Below the pieces are notes generated by a model that saw only the letters and a list, made by a program, of their open reading frames with translations, was not told the origin of the DNA and did not search any database. DNA of 64,000 bases from Bradyrhizobium sp. LMTR 3 (lineage in GTDB: Bacteria; Pseudomonadota; Alphaproteobacteria; Rhizobiales; Xanthobacteraceae). The position numbers and the translations under genes are program-made. Location: positions 62,001 to 126,000 of the forward strand of contig NZ_MAXC01000053.1 in the NCBI RefSeq assembly GCF_001693485.1, given 5' to 3'. Below are positions 20,253 to 27,536 of this stretch, piece after piece (position 1 is the first letter of the stretch; the number at the start of each line of letters is the position of its first letter).

Positions 20253-21116
20253 TCAGGCAGCGAGCAGGATCTCGGTCGCGCGCGGGAGCGGGATCGCAAG
20301 CGGCGTCAGGCCCTGTTCGACCAGAAAGCGCAGCTCATTCCTGGACAGCACATTCGGTTCCACGATGGCGTAATGAACACCGGTCGAGCGCTTGGTGAGC
20401 TGCCGCGCATAGGTTCGCAGCAGCTGATCGTTGAAGCGGCAGCCGATGAAGAGAAAGCTTCGACCACTGCGCCGCTCTTTCACCACATCGGGGATCGGCG
20501 TCTGAATGTCGATCTCGGTCAGAACCTCGACATAGTCGGCGTCAGAGATCAGGAAATTCCTGGCAGGCAGCACGCCGCCGTGCGGCTTGTAGAGGACCGT
20601 GGTCCAGCTCTGCGCCATAGTGGGATCGACCTCTCTGCCCTCCGCATCATAGAAGCGATACCAGCGGTCCTCGCCGATGCCGGCGCGGCTAATGCCCTGC
20701 ACCTCGCCCCACCCCTCGTGCTTGCCAAGCGCCGCACGCATTGCGCCGTCATACCAGGCATCGACCATGATAGGCGGGGACAGCGCGGCGAGATGATGAT
20801 GCAGTGGCGTCGGCTCGACCGGCGCGGCAAAGGCCTGCGCCATCAATGCCGTCACGGTGGAGCGATGCTTGTTGCTCTCGATGTACTGCGCCGACGCCCA
20901 GACGTTGCCCTTGGCCCGGCGCGGCAGCGCGACCTTGGTAGCGAAGAAGGCAGCCAAGGCCTCCGGCGTCATCGGCGGATCCGGTTTGAACAAATCGGCG
21001 AGGCCAGGTCCGAGATACGGAACAATGCTGCCGGCACGCAGCCTAGTCGCTACGTCAGTGAGAATCGCCTCCGCATCGGCCGCGTTGACAAAGGCGATTT
21101 GCGGGGTCGCCTTCAT
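20253..21116 (-). CDS. SIR2-like NAD-binding domain protein in the nif operon
   Basis: 287 residues from ATG 21116, which overlaps the nifT stop (ATGA). The N-terminal nucleotide-binding loop reads GSIVPYLGPGLADLF, the catalytic-type His sits in LYKPHGGVLPARNF, followed by the ISDADYVEVL block and the C-terminal GRSFLFIGCRFNDQLLR, all typical of SIR2_2 domains. Members of this group include NAD hydrolases of phage-defence systems as well as uncharacterised proteins. A nif-operon member might sense or adjust NAD, which is inference. It lacks an obvious second effector domain. The next gene, nifB, has its own promoter. Confidence 0.85.
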   Translation of the reverse strand: MKATPQIAFVNAADAEAILTDVATRLRAGSIVPYLGPGLADLFKPDPPMTPEALAAFFATKVALPRRAKGNVWASAQYIESNKHRSTVTALMAQAFAAPVEPTPLHHHLAALSPPIMVDAWYDGAMRAALGKHEGWGEVQGISRAGIGEDRWYRFYDAEGREVDPTMAQSWTTVLYKPHGGVLPARNFLISDADYVEVLTEIDIQTPIPDVVKERRSGRSFLFIGCRFNDQLLRTYARQLTKRSTGVHYAIVEPNVLSRNELRFLVEQGLTPLAIPLPRATEILLAA

Positions 21117-21337
21117 CGGTCGCCGCCGCCCTCGCCACGCTTTCGGGCATTGACCGTGATCGGCAGCGGCGTATCGCTCGCCATTTCGGGCAGATCGAGC
21201 ACCCAGCCATTGGCTATTCTGATCCAGCCGCCCCACAGCGTCTCGTGCTCCGATTCAATGATCGGCTCCTCGAGATCTTTTTTCGGCACGTAAATCGACA
21301 GGCCGGCCTCCGGAGAGCGGCGAATCATAACTTTCAT
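21113..21337 (-). CDS. nifT: NifT/FixU protein
   Basis: 74 residues: MKVMIRRSPEAGLSIYVPKK, then EPIIESEHETLWGGWIRIAN and WVLDLPEMASDTPLPITV, the NifT pattern. Its role in nitrogenase is not defined and mutants are often fixation-competent. ATG 21337 lies 4 bases after the nifS stop, and the gene overlaps the SIR2-like gene by 4 bases. Confidence 0.92.
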   Translation of the reverse strand: MKVMIRRSPEAGLSIYVPKKDLEEPIIESEHETLWGGWIRIANGWVLDLPEMASDTPLPITVNARKRGEGGGDR

Positions 21338-21341
21338 GAGA

Positions 21342-22541
21342 TCAACTCGTGCATCGGGGCGATTTGCTGGTGGGATTGGGATGCTCTCGTGACATGGCGC
21401 GCAGGTTAGCCACGATGCCGGACAGTACGCGGACGACCTGATCGACCTCTTCGACGGTGGTTTCATGCGATAAGGAAAAGCGCACCGCGCCGCGCAGGCT
21501 CCTCGCCGGCACGTTCATGGCGCGCAGCACGTGCGACGGGTCCATTGAGCACGAGCTGCAAGCTGATCCCAGCGAAGCGGCAATGCCCGCGCGATTGAGA
21601 TGGTGGATGATTGCTTCGCCTTCGAGATCTTCGAAGGCAATGTTGGCCGTGTTCGGCAGCCGGTTGCTGACATCGCCGAGCGCCATGCAGCGGCAGTTGT
21701 GCAAAATCGCCTGCTCCAGGCGATCGCGCAACGCACCAATGCGAACGCGCTCCGGCTCGAGCCGCTCGGCCGCAAGCTCTGCAGCTTTTCCAAGACCGAT
21801 GATGCCAGGGATGTTCTCGGTTCCGCCGCGGCGCCGTCGTTCCTGTGCCCCGCCCCAGATCAGCGGCCTGAATTTCGTGCCTTGGCGTAAATAGAGCGCT
21901 CCGATCCCTTTGGGGCCATGCAGCTTATGCGCGGACAGCGACAGCATGTCGATAGCACTGTCTTTCAAGTCGATGGGCTCTCTGCCTATGACCTGCACCG
22001 CATCGGTGTGAAACAGCGCGCCTGCTGCACGCGCTAACCCGGCCAGAAACTCCACCGGGAAAATCGTGCCGGTCTCGTTGTTGGCCCACATAACCGATGC
22101 AATCGCCGTGCGTGGTCCAAGCGCCCAGCGAAAGGCCTCGACGTCGAGCCGTCCGCGCGAATCCACTGGGATCACATGCGTCTTGATGCCCCTTGTCGCC
22201 AATTGCTCGACCAGCGTGAGGATGGCGGAATGCTCGACGGAGGTGGTGACGATCTCGTCGCGCCCTTGCTTGGTCGTAAGCGCAGAAAGGATGGCGGCGT
22301 TGTTGGACTCGGTCCCGCCGGAGGTGAAGACGATCTCATGATCGTGGGCGGCCCCGAGCAAATTCTGCAGGCTGCGGCGCGCCTTGCCCACCGCGCCCGC
22401 GATCTCGCTGCCGAAGGCATGGGTGGACGAGGCATTGCCGAACCGCTCTGTGAAGAACGGCAACATGGCTTGCAAGACACACGGATCTGTCCGTGTGGTC
22501 GCATTGTTGTCGAGATAGATCGGCACAAACGCCTCGTTCAA
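21342..22541 (-). CDS. nifS: cysteine desulfurase NifS
   Basis: 399 residues, class V aminotransferase fold. YLDNNATTRTDP lies near the N-terminus, the PLP lysine is in SLSAHKLHGPKG (about residue 206), and the persulfide Cys is in LGSACSSCSMDPSHVL (about residue 328). NifS supplies sulfur for nitrogenase Fe-S clusters. Its start overlaps the upstream nifU-like stop by 4 bases, and nifT follows after 4 bases. It is part of the iscA-nifU-nifS-nifT-SIR2 operon. Confidence 0.97.
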   Translation of the reverse strand: MNEAFVPIYLDNNATTRTDPCVLQAMLPFFTERFGNASSTHAFGSEIAGAVGKARRSLQNLLGAAHDHEIVFTSGGTESNNAAILSALTTKQGRDEIVTTSVEHSAILTLVEQLATRGIKTHVIPVDSRGRLDVEAFRWALGPRTAIASVMWANNETGTIFPVEFLAGLARAAGALFHTDAVQVIGREPIDLKDSAIDMLSLSAHKLHGPKGIGALYLRQGTKFRPLIWGGAQERRRRGGTENIPGIIGLGKAAELAAERLEPERVRIGALRDRLEQAILHNCRCMALGDVSNRLPNTANIAFEDLEGEAIIHHLNRAGIAASLGSACSSCSMDPSHVLRAMNVPARSLRGAVRFSLSHETTVEEVDQVVRVLSGIVANLRAMSREHPNPTSKSPRCTS

Positions 22542-22828
22542 TGCCGCGCATTGGCGGCGCCGGCGACCGGGATCAGGCGAACGAATTCACCGAGCCTTTC
22601 GACCAGCCGCGCCTGAATGCCTTCGAGCGTCGCGCTTGAAAGCTTGCAGAATACGCAGGCGCCAGTCAGCTTGACCATGATCTTGCTGCCCTCGATCCCG
22701 ACCAGCTGACAGTCGCCGCCGTCGCGTTGCAGATTGGGCCGGATCTCCTCGATCACGGCGCGAATGAGTTGCTCCCGATCGGTCTCAATGACCAGCGATT
22801 GCTTCAGTCGTTCTGGTTCCACCAGCAT
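22538..22828 (-). CDS. nifU: NifU C-terminal domain protein
   Basis: 96 residues from ATG 22828. The NifU C-terminal (Nfu) domain reads LVIETDREQLIRAVIEEIRP, then GGDCQLVGIEG, and the cluster-binding GACVFCKLSSATLEGIQ with Cys-x-x-Cys. The N-terminal scaffold domain of full-length NifU is absent, as is usual for this cluster type. It would receive or transfer [4Fe-4S] clusters made with NifS. Confidence 0.92.
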   Translation of the reverse strand: MLVEPERLKQSLVIETDREQLIRAVIEEIRPNLQRDGGDCQLVGIEGSKIMVKLTGACVFCKLSSATLEGIQARLVERLGEFVRLIPVAGAANARH

Positions 22829-22844
22829 GCTTTGATTTCTCTTT

Positions 22845-23168
22845 TCATCTGCCGAAGGATTTGCCGCAGGAGCAGCTCGAGCTGGCGTTTGGGTTGTCAA
22901 AGGTGAAGCCCGAGCCCTCCAGCGCCACCACGAAATCGATCGTCGTGCCGGCGAGGTGCTCATGGCTCTTATTGTCGACGAACACCTTGATCCCGTCGCG
23001 CTCGATAACGGTGTCGTCGGACTTTGCCTCGTCGGCGAGGCCCATCCTGTATTTGAATCCGTCACAGCCGCCGGCCTCGACCATGATGCGCAGCCCGCTC
23101 GTCGGCTGCGCCGAAGCCGAGATCGCGCTCTTGAGGGCATTCACTGCGCTATCCGTCAGATTGATCAT
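22845..23168 (-). CDS. iscA: IscA/HesB-like Fe-S carrier, nif type
   Basis: 107 residues with the A-type carrier Cys ligands: one in VEAGGCDGFKYRMGL and two in ASSSCSCGKSF near the C-terminus. It carries Fe-S clusters or iron to nitrogenase proteins. First gene of the nifUS operon; the sigma54 box at 23208 is 40 bp upstream. In Bradyrhizobium this position holds the gene often called iscN. Confidence 0.93.
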   Translation of the reverse strand: MINLTDSAVNALKSAISASAQPTSGLRIMVEAGGCDGFKYRMGLADEAKSDDTVIERDGIKVFVDNKSHEHLAGTTIDFVVALEGSGFTFDNPNASSSCSCGKSFGR

Positions 23169-23207
23169 GGCACCCTTTATTTTCCCGAGTCGTTTGCATG
23201 CGAATTG

Positions 23208-23222
23208 GCAAGTCGCATGCCA
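23208..23222 (-). promoter_or_regulatory. sigma54 -24/-12 promoter for iscA-nifUS
   Basis: The minus strand reads TGGCATGCGACTTGC (consensus TGGCAC-N5-TTGC), 40 bp before the iscA start. Confidence 0.85.
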
Positions 23223-23285
23223 GCGCCCACGAGCTTGACAATGCTCACCTTTTTTCGAAATCGCGCCTGTTGGCTTTGCGACGGG

Positions 23286-23301
23286 TGTCGGGTTGCTGAC
23301 A
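23286..23301. promoter_or_regulatory. NifA upstream activator site shared by divergent promoters
   Basis: TGTCGGGTTGCTGACA fits TGT-N10-ACA. It is about 64 bp from the iscA -24 box on one side and about 75 bp from the box at 23376 on the other. Confidence 0.78.
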
Positions 23302-23375
23302 AAGGTCTTCGAGGGATCGCGGGGGCTTTGCGTGTCTTCTTTATGGATTTGGCCGATGAAGCGTTACGAACGCGG

Positions 23376-23391
23376 CGGCAAACAATTTGCA
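23376..23391 (+). promoter_or_regulatory. candidate sigma54 promoter for the divergent unknown gene
   Basis: The plus strand reads CGGCAAACAATTTGCA, which matches TGGCAC-N5-TTGCA at 9 of 11 positions with GG and GC kept. It lies 58 bp before ATG 23450. Confidence 0.65.
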
Positions 23392-23449
23392 TGGCGTCTC
23401 CCGCCGCCGGAGTGTCCGGCGATTGTCTTGGATCGAGGGATGATTTTTC

Positions 23450-24040
23450 ATGACTGCAATCGAGAACACCGCGCTAGGCCGGTTGGAGAAGGAGGGGCGC
23501 CTGCTCAATGCCATATTCAAGGGCGGGACTACCAAGCAGGGCCGGTTCGGCTTTCGCGGCGATATTGCACTAAAATTCCAGGCCCAGGTCGCAGACGAGA
23601 AGCGGCCGCCCCACTATTCGATCGAGCAGGTACTGACGGTCGTGCAGGAAGGCGAAAGCAGCATTCCGGTGCTGGCCGGCTATCTGCACTGCTTCGCTTA
23701 TCTTGCTGATGTCGCAAACGTTCTTGACGGCGCGCTAAGCCCTGATGGCAGCTACTTCATGTTTTGCAACAACATAGACCTGTTGGCGAAATACCGAATA
23801 AAGCTTCGTGGTATCACCTTCAACGCGCTGCCGTGCGATGAATCCACCGTTTGGAAGGAGATGATGGACCTGGTCGGGGTCGACAAGAACGACATCAAGA
23901 AGCTCGACGCGCCCGGCAAGCTCGACTACCTGCTCGACGCGGCCAAGGATGTCGATATGTCCTATGATGAGATCTCTTACGAAGACGGGCTGAAGAGGAT
24001 GGACCCCGTGAGAAACCGTAACGAGAACCGGCCGGTCTGA
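23450..24040 (+). CDS. uncharacterised nif-regulated protein (196 aa)
   Basis: Starts MTAIENTALGRLEKEGRLLN with a GAGGGA ribosome binding site. It is soluble and mixed alpha/beta, with a central FAYLADVANVLDGALSPDG and FMFCNNIDLLAKYRI, and a C-terminal helix-rich part (KLDYLLDAAKDVDMSYDEIS). It has two Cys (FMFCNN and ALPCDES) besides one in YLHCFAY but no CxxC motif, signal peptide or membrane segment. I recognise no family. It is transcribed away from iscA-nifUS with its own sigma54-like box and a shared NifA site, so it is very probably made during nitrogen fixation. It converges on the Rieske gene 16 bases downstream. Confidence 0.8.
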   Translation: MTAIENTALGRLEKEGRLLNAIFKGGTTKQGRFGFRGDIALKFQAQVADEKRPPHYSIEQVLTVVQEGESSIPVLAGYLHCFAYLADVANVLDGALSPDGSYFMFCNNIDLLAKYRIKLRGITFNALPCDESTVWKEMMDLVGVDKNDIKKLDAPGKLDYLLDAAKDVDMSYDEISYEDGLKRMDPVRNRNENRPV

Positions 24041-24055
24041 GCGCCGGCTTTAGCT

Positions 24056-24460
24056 TTAGCCAGAGGAATCCTCCTCCTCGACAAGCCGCACGCCGGTCAC
24101 GCAGATATCGCCGTCCAGCACCGTCAACGCGACCGGCGTGAGACTGCCCTTGCACCGGCCGTCGACACAGCGGCCGGTGCCGAGCTCGAAGATCGAGCCG
24201 TGCTTGCCGCACATCAGCCGGATGCCGCGGGGATCGAAAAACTGGTTGCGTTCCCAGTCCAGATTGACGCCAGTGTGCGGGCATTTGTTGAGATAGGCAA
24301 ACACCCGCTTGCCCCAGCGCACCACGACAATGGGCCACGGCCTGTGGCTGCCGTCTTCGTCGACGATCATGAGGTCGAATCCCATGGCGCGCTGGCTTGG
24401 AATATCGTTGAACCCGCAAATCGCATAGGCGGTATTCGGCTGCGTCAGCTGCTCGTTCAT
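24056..24460 (-). CDS. Rieske-type [2Fe-2S] protein, nif-linked (copy 2)
   Basis: 134 residues. Rieske ligands CPHTG and CGKHGSIF, an extra Cys pair CVDGRC, and another Cys near the N-terminus (AICGFNDIP). It is a paralogue of the protein at 13061-13510. It probably transfers electrons within the nif system. A weak TTGCGC-N5-TTGCA element about 40 bp upstream (24494-24510 on the minus strand) lacks the GG and is only a poor sigma54 candidate. Confidence 0.88.
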   Translation of the reverse strand: MNEQLTQPNTAYAICGFNDIPSQRAMGFDLMIVDEDGSHRPWPIVVVRWGKRVFAYLNKCPHTGVNLDWERNQFFDPRGIRLMCGKHGSIFELGTGRCVDGRCKGSLTPVALTVLDGDICVTGVRLVEEEDSSG

Positions 24461-24689
24461 GACAAGAGAACCTTCAATTGATCATCCAGCGATCATCTTG
24501 CAAAAATCGCGCAAAGTACCGGATCGCCTCACCTTTCTTGGGAATCCGGCCGGCGCGCGCCGTCGCAAACGAGAAGCGCTCGATCATCGGCCCAACGAGC
24601 TTAGTGGGGATCAGGCACCGCTTGGCTATTCAGGAATCAGATCGCAGCAGATCCAGAGCCAGCTGGCGGCGCCCCTGCCTTCTGTTATT

Positions 24690-25447
24690 TACTCAGAACC
24701 TTCTCAAGATTAGCGACCGGCGCGGCGCGCTTTTCAGCTGGCACGCTGTCAAGATCTGCATTTCGCCATTTGACGGCCGGCAAATCGCGGGCGCCGGGAA
24801 CGCCGCGCAAATGCCGTTCAGCATCGCCGCGGTCAAATGAAATCAAGGAATTTCCGATGCCTGTCTGGCATGTTGCCGACAATCTCCGCGACAGCGTTTT
24901 GCGTATGGCCAGCGGTTCATCTCGCGAAGCGGACTTGGTGGTCATACCTTCGAAGCAGCGCATCAACTTCGGCAGAACGACACGGCAGGCGTCGAGGACG
25001 GCGTCGGTGACCCGGCTGATCAGGTCGGGCGAGACCTCGGTGCCATACAGTTCGGCCAGGTTGCGCCCTGGATCTCCCGCACCGTCATGCTGCGGGCGTA
25101 CAGGCTCAAGATCTTGTCGTCAAAACCGGTAAAATGCGTCTGCCCTTTGGCGATCAGCTGCGGCTCAAAGCTGGCGGCACGATCGCGCGGCACCGCAATC
25201 TCGATCTCACCGTCATCTGTGAGGATCGTCTTTGAGCTCATCCCGTTGCGGCTGTTACCGGTGCCGCGGCCAGCCGGGGTCGCCCTTCTCGTAGCCCAGA
25301 TGCGAGCTCAGTTCGGCGCCCAGCGCCCGCTCGATCAAGGCCTTCTTCAGCTGTTTGAACAGCCCGTTCTCTCCCGTCACGAGGCTCCTCCGACGCGGCT
25401 ACACAGGCCCCGACGGGCGAAGATGAGTGACGTCGATCCGCATGCAT
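24690..25447 (-). mobile_element. IS256-family transposase relic
   Basis: Minus-strand frames read FKQLKKALIERALGAELSSH, then HLGYEKGDPGWP, then (25020-25241) TILTDDGEIEIAVPRDRAAS and GFDDKILSLYARSMTVREI. In a further frame come YGTEVSPDLISRVTDAVLD and CRVVLPKLMR. These are the N-terminal blocks of IS256 transposases; the DDE catalytic part is missing. The tail (to about 24690) reads GVPGARDLPAVKWRNADLD, a fragment of a different, unidentified protein. The 230 bp before 24690 show nothing recognisable. Confidence 0.7.
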
Positions 25448-25527
25448 GGCTCAGCCGTCGTTGGACTGTCAGATTTAGTTGCCACTGGCCCGCCGGAGAA
25501 ATAGGCGATAGCAAGTGACCAATCCGA

Positions 25528-26847
25528 CTATCGCTTTGACGCTTTCGGAAACCCGTCTTGCGGAGTTGCACAAAGAGCGCCGTAGCAAGCCTTCTCACCC
25601 TTGTAGTTGGCAAGCACTTGGACCAACAACGAGATAACGTGCTGTTTCAGTTCAATCGGGGTAAGCTCAGGATCGTCCAGCGACTTCAGCGCCACCTCGA
25701 TCAACTCGATCGCGCGATCCTTATTGCCGCTCTCGTAACAATATTGAGCGACCGCCCCATAGGACAGGAACTTGAAGCCTTCGCCCCGTTGCGGAGGATT
25801 CAGCGCCAGAATGTGTTCGGACAACTCCTTGCCCATCGCAAGGCGCTCGGCAGTCGGGAAGTGGGAGTTGTCATTCGCCACATCGAAGAGTTGGCGCAGC
25901 GCCCCGGCCAGCCACAGCTCCGAGTTTTTTTCGATCGCGTCGCGAACTAATTGCCTCATGACCGGCAAGCCGGTCTGCAAGTCGCGCAGCTTGTGAAGCA
26001 ACAGATCCGCATGGAGCACGCGGAAGTTAAGATCGTCCGGCATCACAGCGACGGCCTCTTCGACCGCCGAAAGCGCCTTCGCCCAATCCCCCGCCTTCAT
26101 CGCTGGCGTAAGTTTGGCGAAGATCGGCTTAGTCATCGCGGCGGCTTTAGCTTCGTCGCTGGTGCGCCAGCTGCCGCTCAGAATTTTCGGCAAAACGTCA
26201 TCGAGTTGCTTCGAAAAACCGATAAAGGCGATGTGGCCGTCACGGTCGACGACGAACGAGGTGGGAATCCCGACAGAAAAGCTGGGCTCCATCCAAAGCT
26301 TGTTCATTTCGCCTGTGTAGTCGAACCCGATCCGGTAGTTCAGATTCGGCAACTTTTCGGTCAACCATGCATCCAACTTGCTTCGGGCCTCGTCCGCCGT
26401 TGGAGCTCGTTCACGAGCTGCGAGTCCGAGGACCTCAACTCCGCTGTCTTTGTATTTCTCTTGCAGCTGCACCAGATGGGACAGCTCCGCCACACACGGT
26501 GCGCACCACGTTGCCCAAAATTCGACGATGTACACCTTCCCGGGCTGGAAGCTCGTGAGGGGCTGGCCACGCAGCCAGTTATCCACCTTGATCGGAGGAG
26601 CTGGAGATTCTAAGCCCACCACCATGTTACTCTCCAAAACGATCAGAGGTTGCGCGACTTTTTGCGCAGGCTGATCTCTGATCGCGGCCGCGACCGGTGG
26701 CGGTGGTGCCTTGGTGTAGACGGGCTGCCCAGCGAGATCCGCGGCGAATGTCGGTGCCGCCGCGCTAAGCGCGACGAGGCTCCAAGTAACAAGCAACAAG
26801 TTTTTCCTCTCAGGAGCGGGGCACATGGGTTCAAGGAAGGAGAGCAT
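25528..26847 (-). CDS. TlpA/ResA-like thioredoxin with helical-repeat C-terminus
   Basis: About 439 residues from ATG 26847 (GTG 26871 and ATG 26826 are in frame). An N-terminal export signal (NLLLVTWSLVALSAAAPTFA) precedes a Pro-rich linker and a TlpA-type thioredoxin domain with VEFWATWCAPCVAEL (redox Cys pair in WCAPC), IPTSFVVDRDGHIAF and its cis-Pro. The last 200 residues are helical repeats (AVEEAVAVMPDDLNFRVLHA, NKDRAIELIEVALKSL). It should reduce or protect thiols in the periplasm. A sigma54 box and NifA site upstream indicate nif-type regulation. TlpA proteins in Bradyrhizobium serve cytochrome oxidase assembly, so a symbiotic counterpart is plausible. Confidence 0.85.
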   Translation of the reverse strand: MLSFLEPMCPAPERKNLLLVTWSLVALSAAAPTFAADLAGQPVYTKAPPPPVAAAIRDQPAQKVAQPLIVLESNMVVGLESPAPPIKVDNWLRGQPLTSFQPGKVYIVEFWATWCAPCVAELSHLVQLQEKYKDSGVEVLGLAARERAPTADEARSKLDAWLTEKLPNLNYRIGFDYTGEMNKLWMEPSFSVGIPTSFVVDRDGHIAFIGFSKQLDDVLPKILSGSWRTSDEAKAAAMTKPIFAKLTPAMKAGDWAKALSAVEEAVAVMPDDLNFRVLHADLLLHKLRDLQTGLPVMRQLVRDAIEKNSELWLAGALRQLFDVANDNSHFPTAERLAMGKELSEHILALNPPQRGEGFKFLSYGAVAQYCYESGNKDRAIELIEVALKSLDDPELTPIELKQHVISLLVQVLANYKGEKACYGALCATPQDGFPKASKR

Positions 26848-26903
26848 CGCTCGTCTCGCGTCTGTGTGCACTCAGCACTCATTCAGTATTGCTAGACCTT
26901 ACT

Positions 26904-26919
26904 AGCAATGTCCGTGCCG
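26904..26919 (-). promoter_or_regulatory. sigma54 -24/-12 promoter for the TlpA-like gene
   Basis: The minus strand reads CGGCACGGACATTGCT, one mismatch to TGGCAC-N5-TTGCW. It lies 57 bp before ATG 26847. Confidence 0.8.
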
Positions 26920-27015
26920 CATCGTCTGCGCGCATTAAGCGCCTGATCACGCCATGAAAAGCTCAACGGCACTCCACGGCGACCAGCGTTTTGAACGCGA
27001 CGGGCTTTGTGCCGC

Positions 27016-27031
27016 TGTCCGAAATTGAACA
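27016..27031. promoter_or_regulatory. NifA upstream activator site for the TlpA-like gene
   Basis: TGTCCGAAATTGAACA fits TGT-N10-ACA and is about 97 bp upstream of the -24 box. Confidence 0.72.
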
Positions 27032-27536
27032 CAATTGTGCGCTTCGCGCCGCCCGAAAAGCTGATGATGCGAGCCACCGAACGGAAACTTGCTAGTCCCT
27101 CTCCTTGCCAGAGGCAGCCGCGCTCGCGCCGTCTGCGCAACCCTGACCAGGCCGGGCGGCACGAGCGCTATCATCGTGCCGTTGGAGAGTCGACGACGCT
27201 GCGCTTGGATCCGCTACGGATCTTTCCGATCGCCCGCCACCGCGTTCAGGCGCAGGAAGCGCCGGTTGTGCGCAAGATGCTTTCCTTTAGCGTGTCCTCT
27301 AAAAGAGAAAGATCCGATCAGGGCTTCCGCTTGCGGGGGCATCTTCGGAAATCCGTCCAACGTCTCGAACAGTTCATCAAGCGACAGGTGCTTGCGATAC
27401 AATGCCTTCAAAGCAGCGCGAGACATTGACAGATTCCTATCCTGAGAAGGAAGCCCAAGCCAGGTTTGAGGCGGCGTTGCGTGGTGGGCTGAGTACGCCG
27501 CACAAGCCGCTGAAGGAGAAATCAAGGGCAATTGGG
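27032..27536. other. unidentified stretch before the intron
   Basis: It contains a short plus-strand frame at 27402 (MPSKQRETLTDSYPEKEAQA, then RFEAALRGGLSTPHKPLKEK), which resembles small proteins found beside toxin-antitoxin or phage genes and runs into the intron edge. A minus-strand frame, MSRAALKALYRKHLSLDELF (27330-27425), is also protein-like. Neither is assigned. Confidence 0.35.

Noticed and set aside
24494..24510. sigma54 promoter for the Rieske gene at 24056
   Set aside because: The -24 element lacks the invariant GG, and no TGT-N10-ACA site is present upstream.
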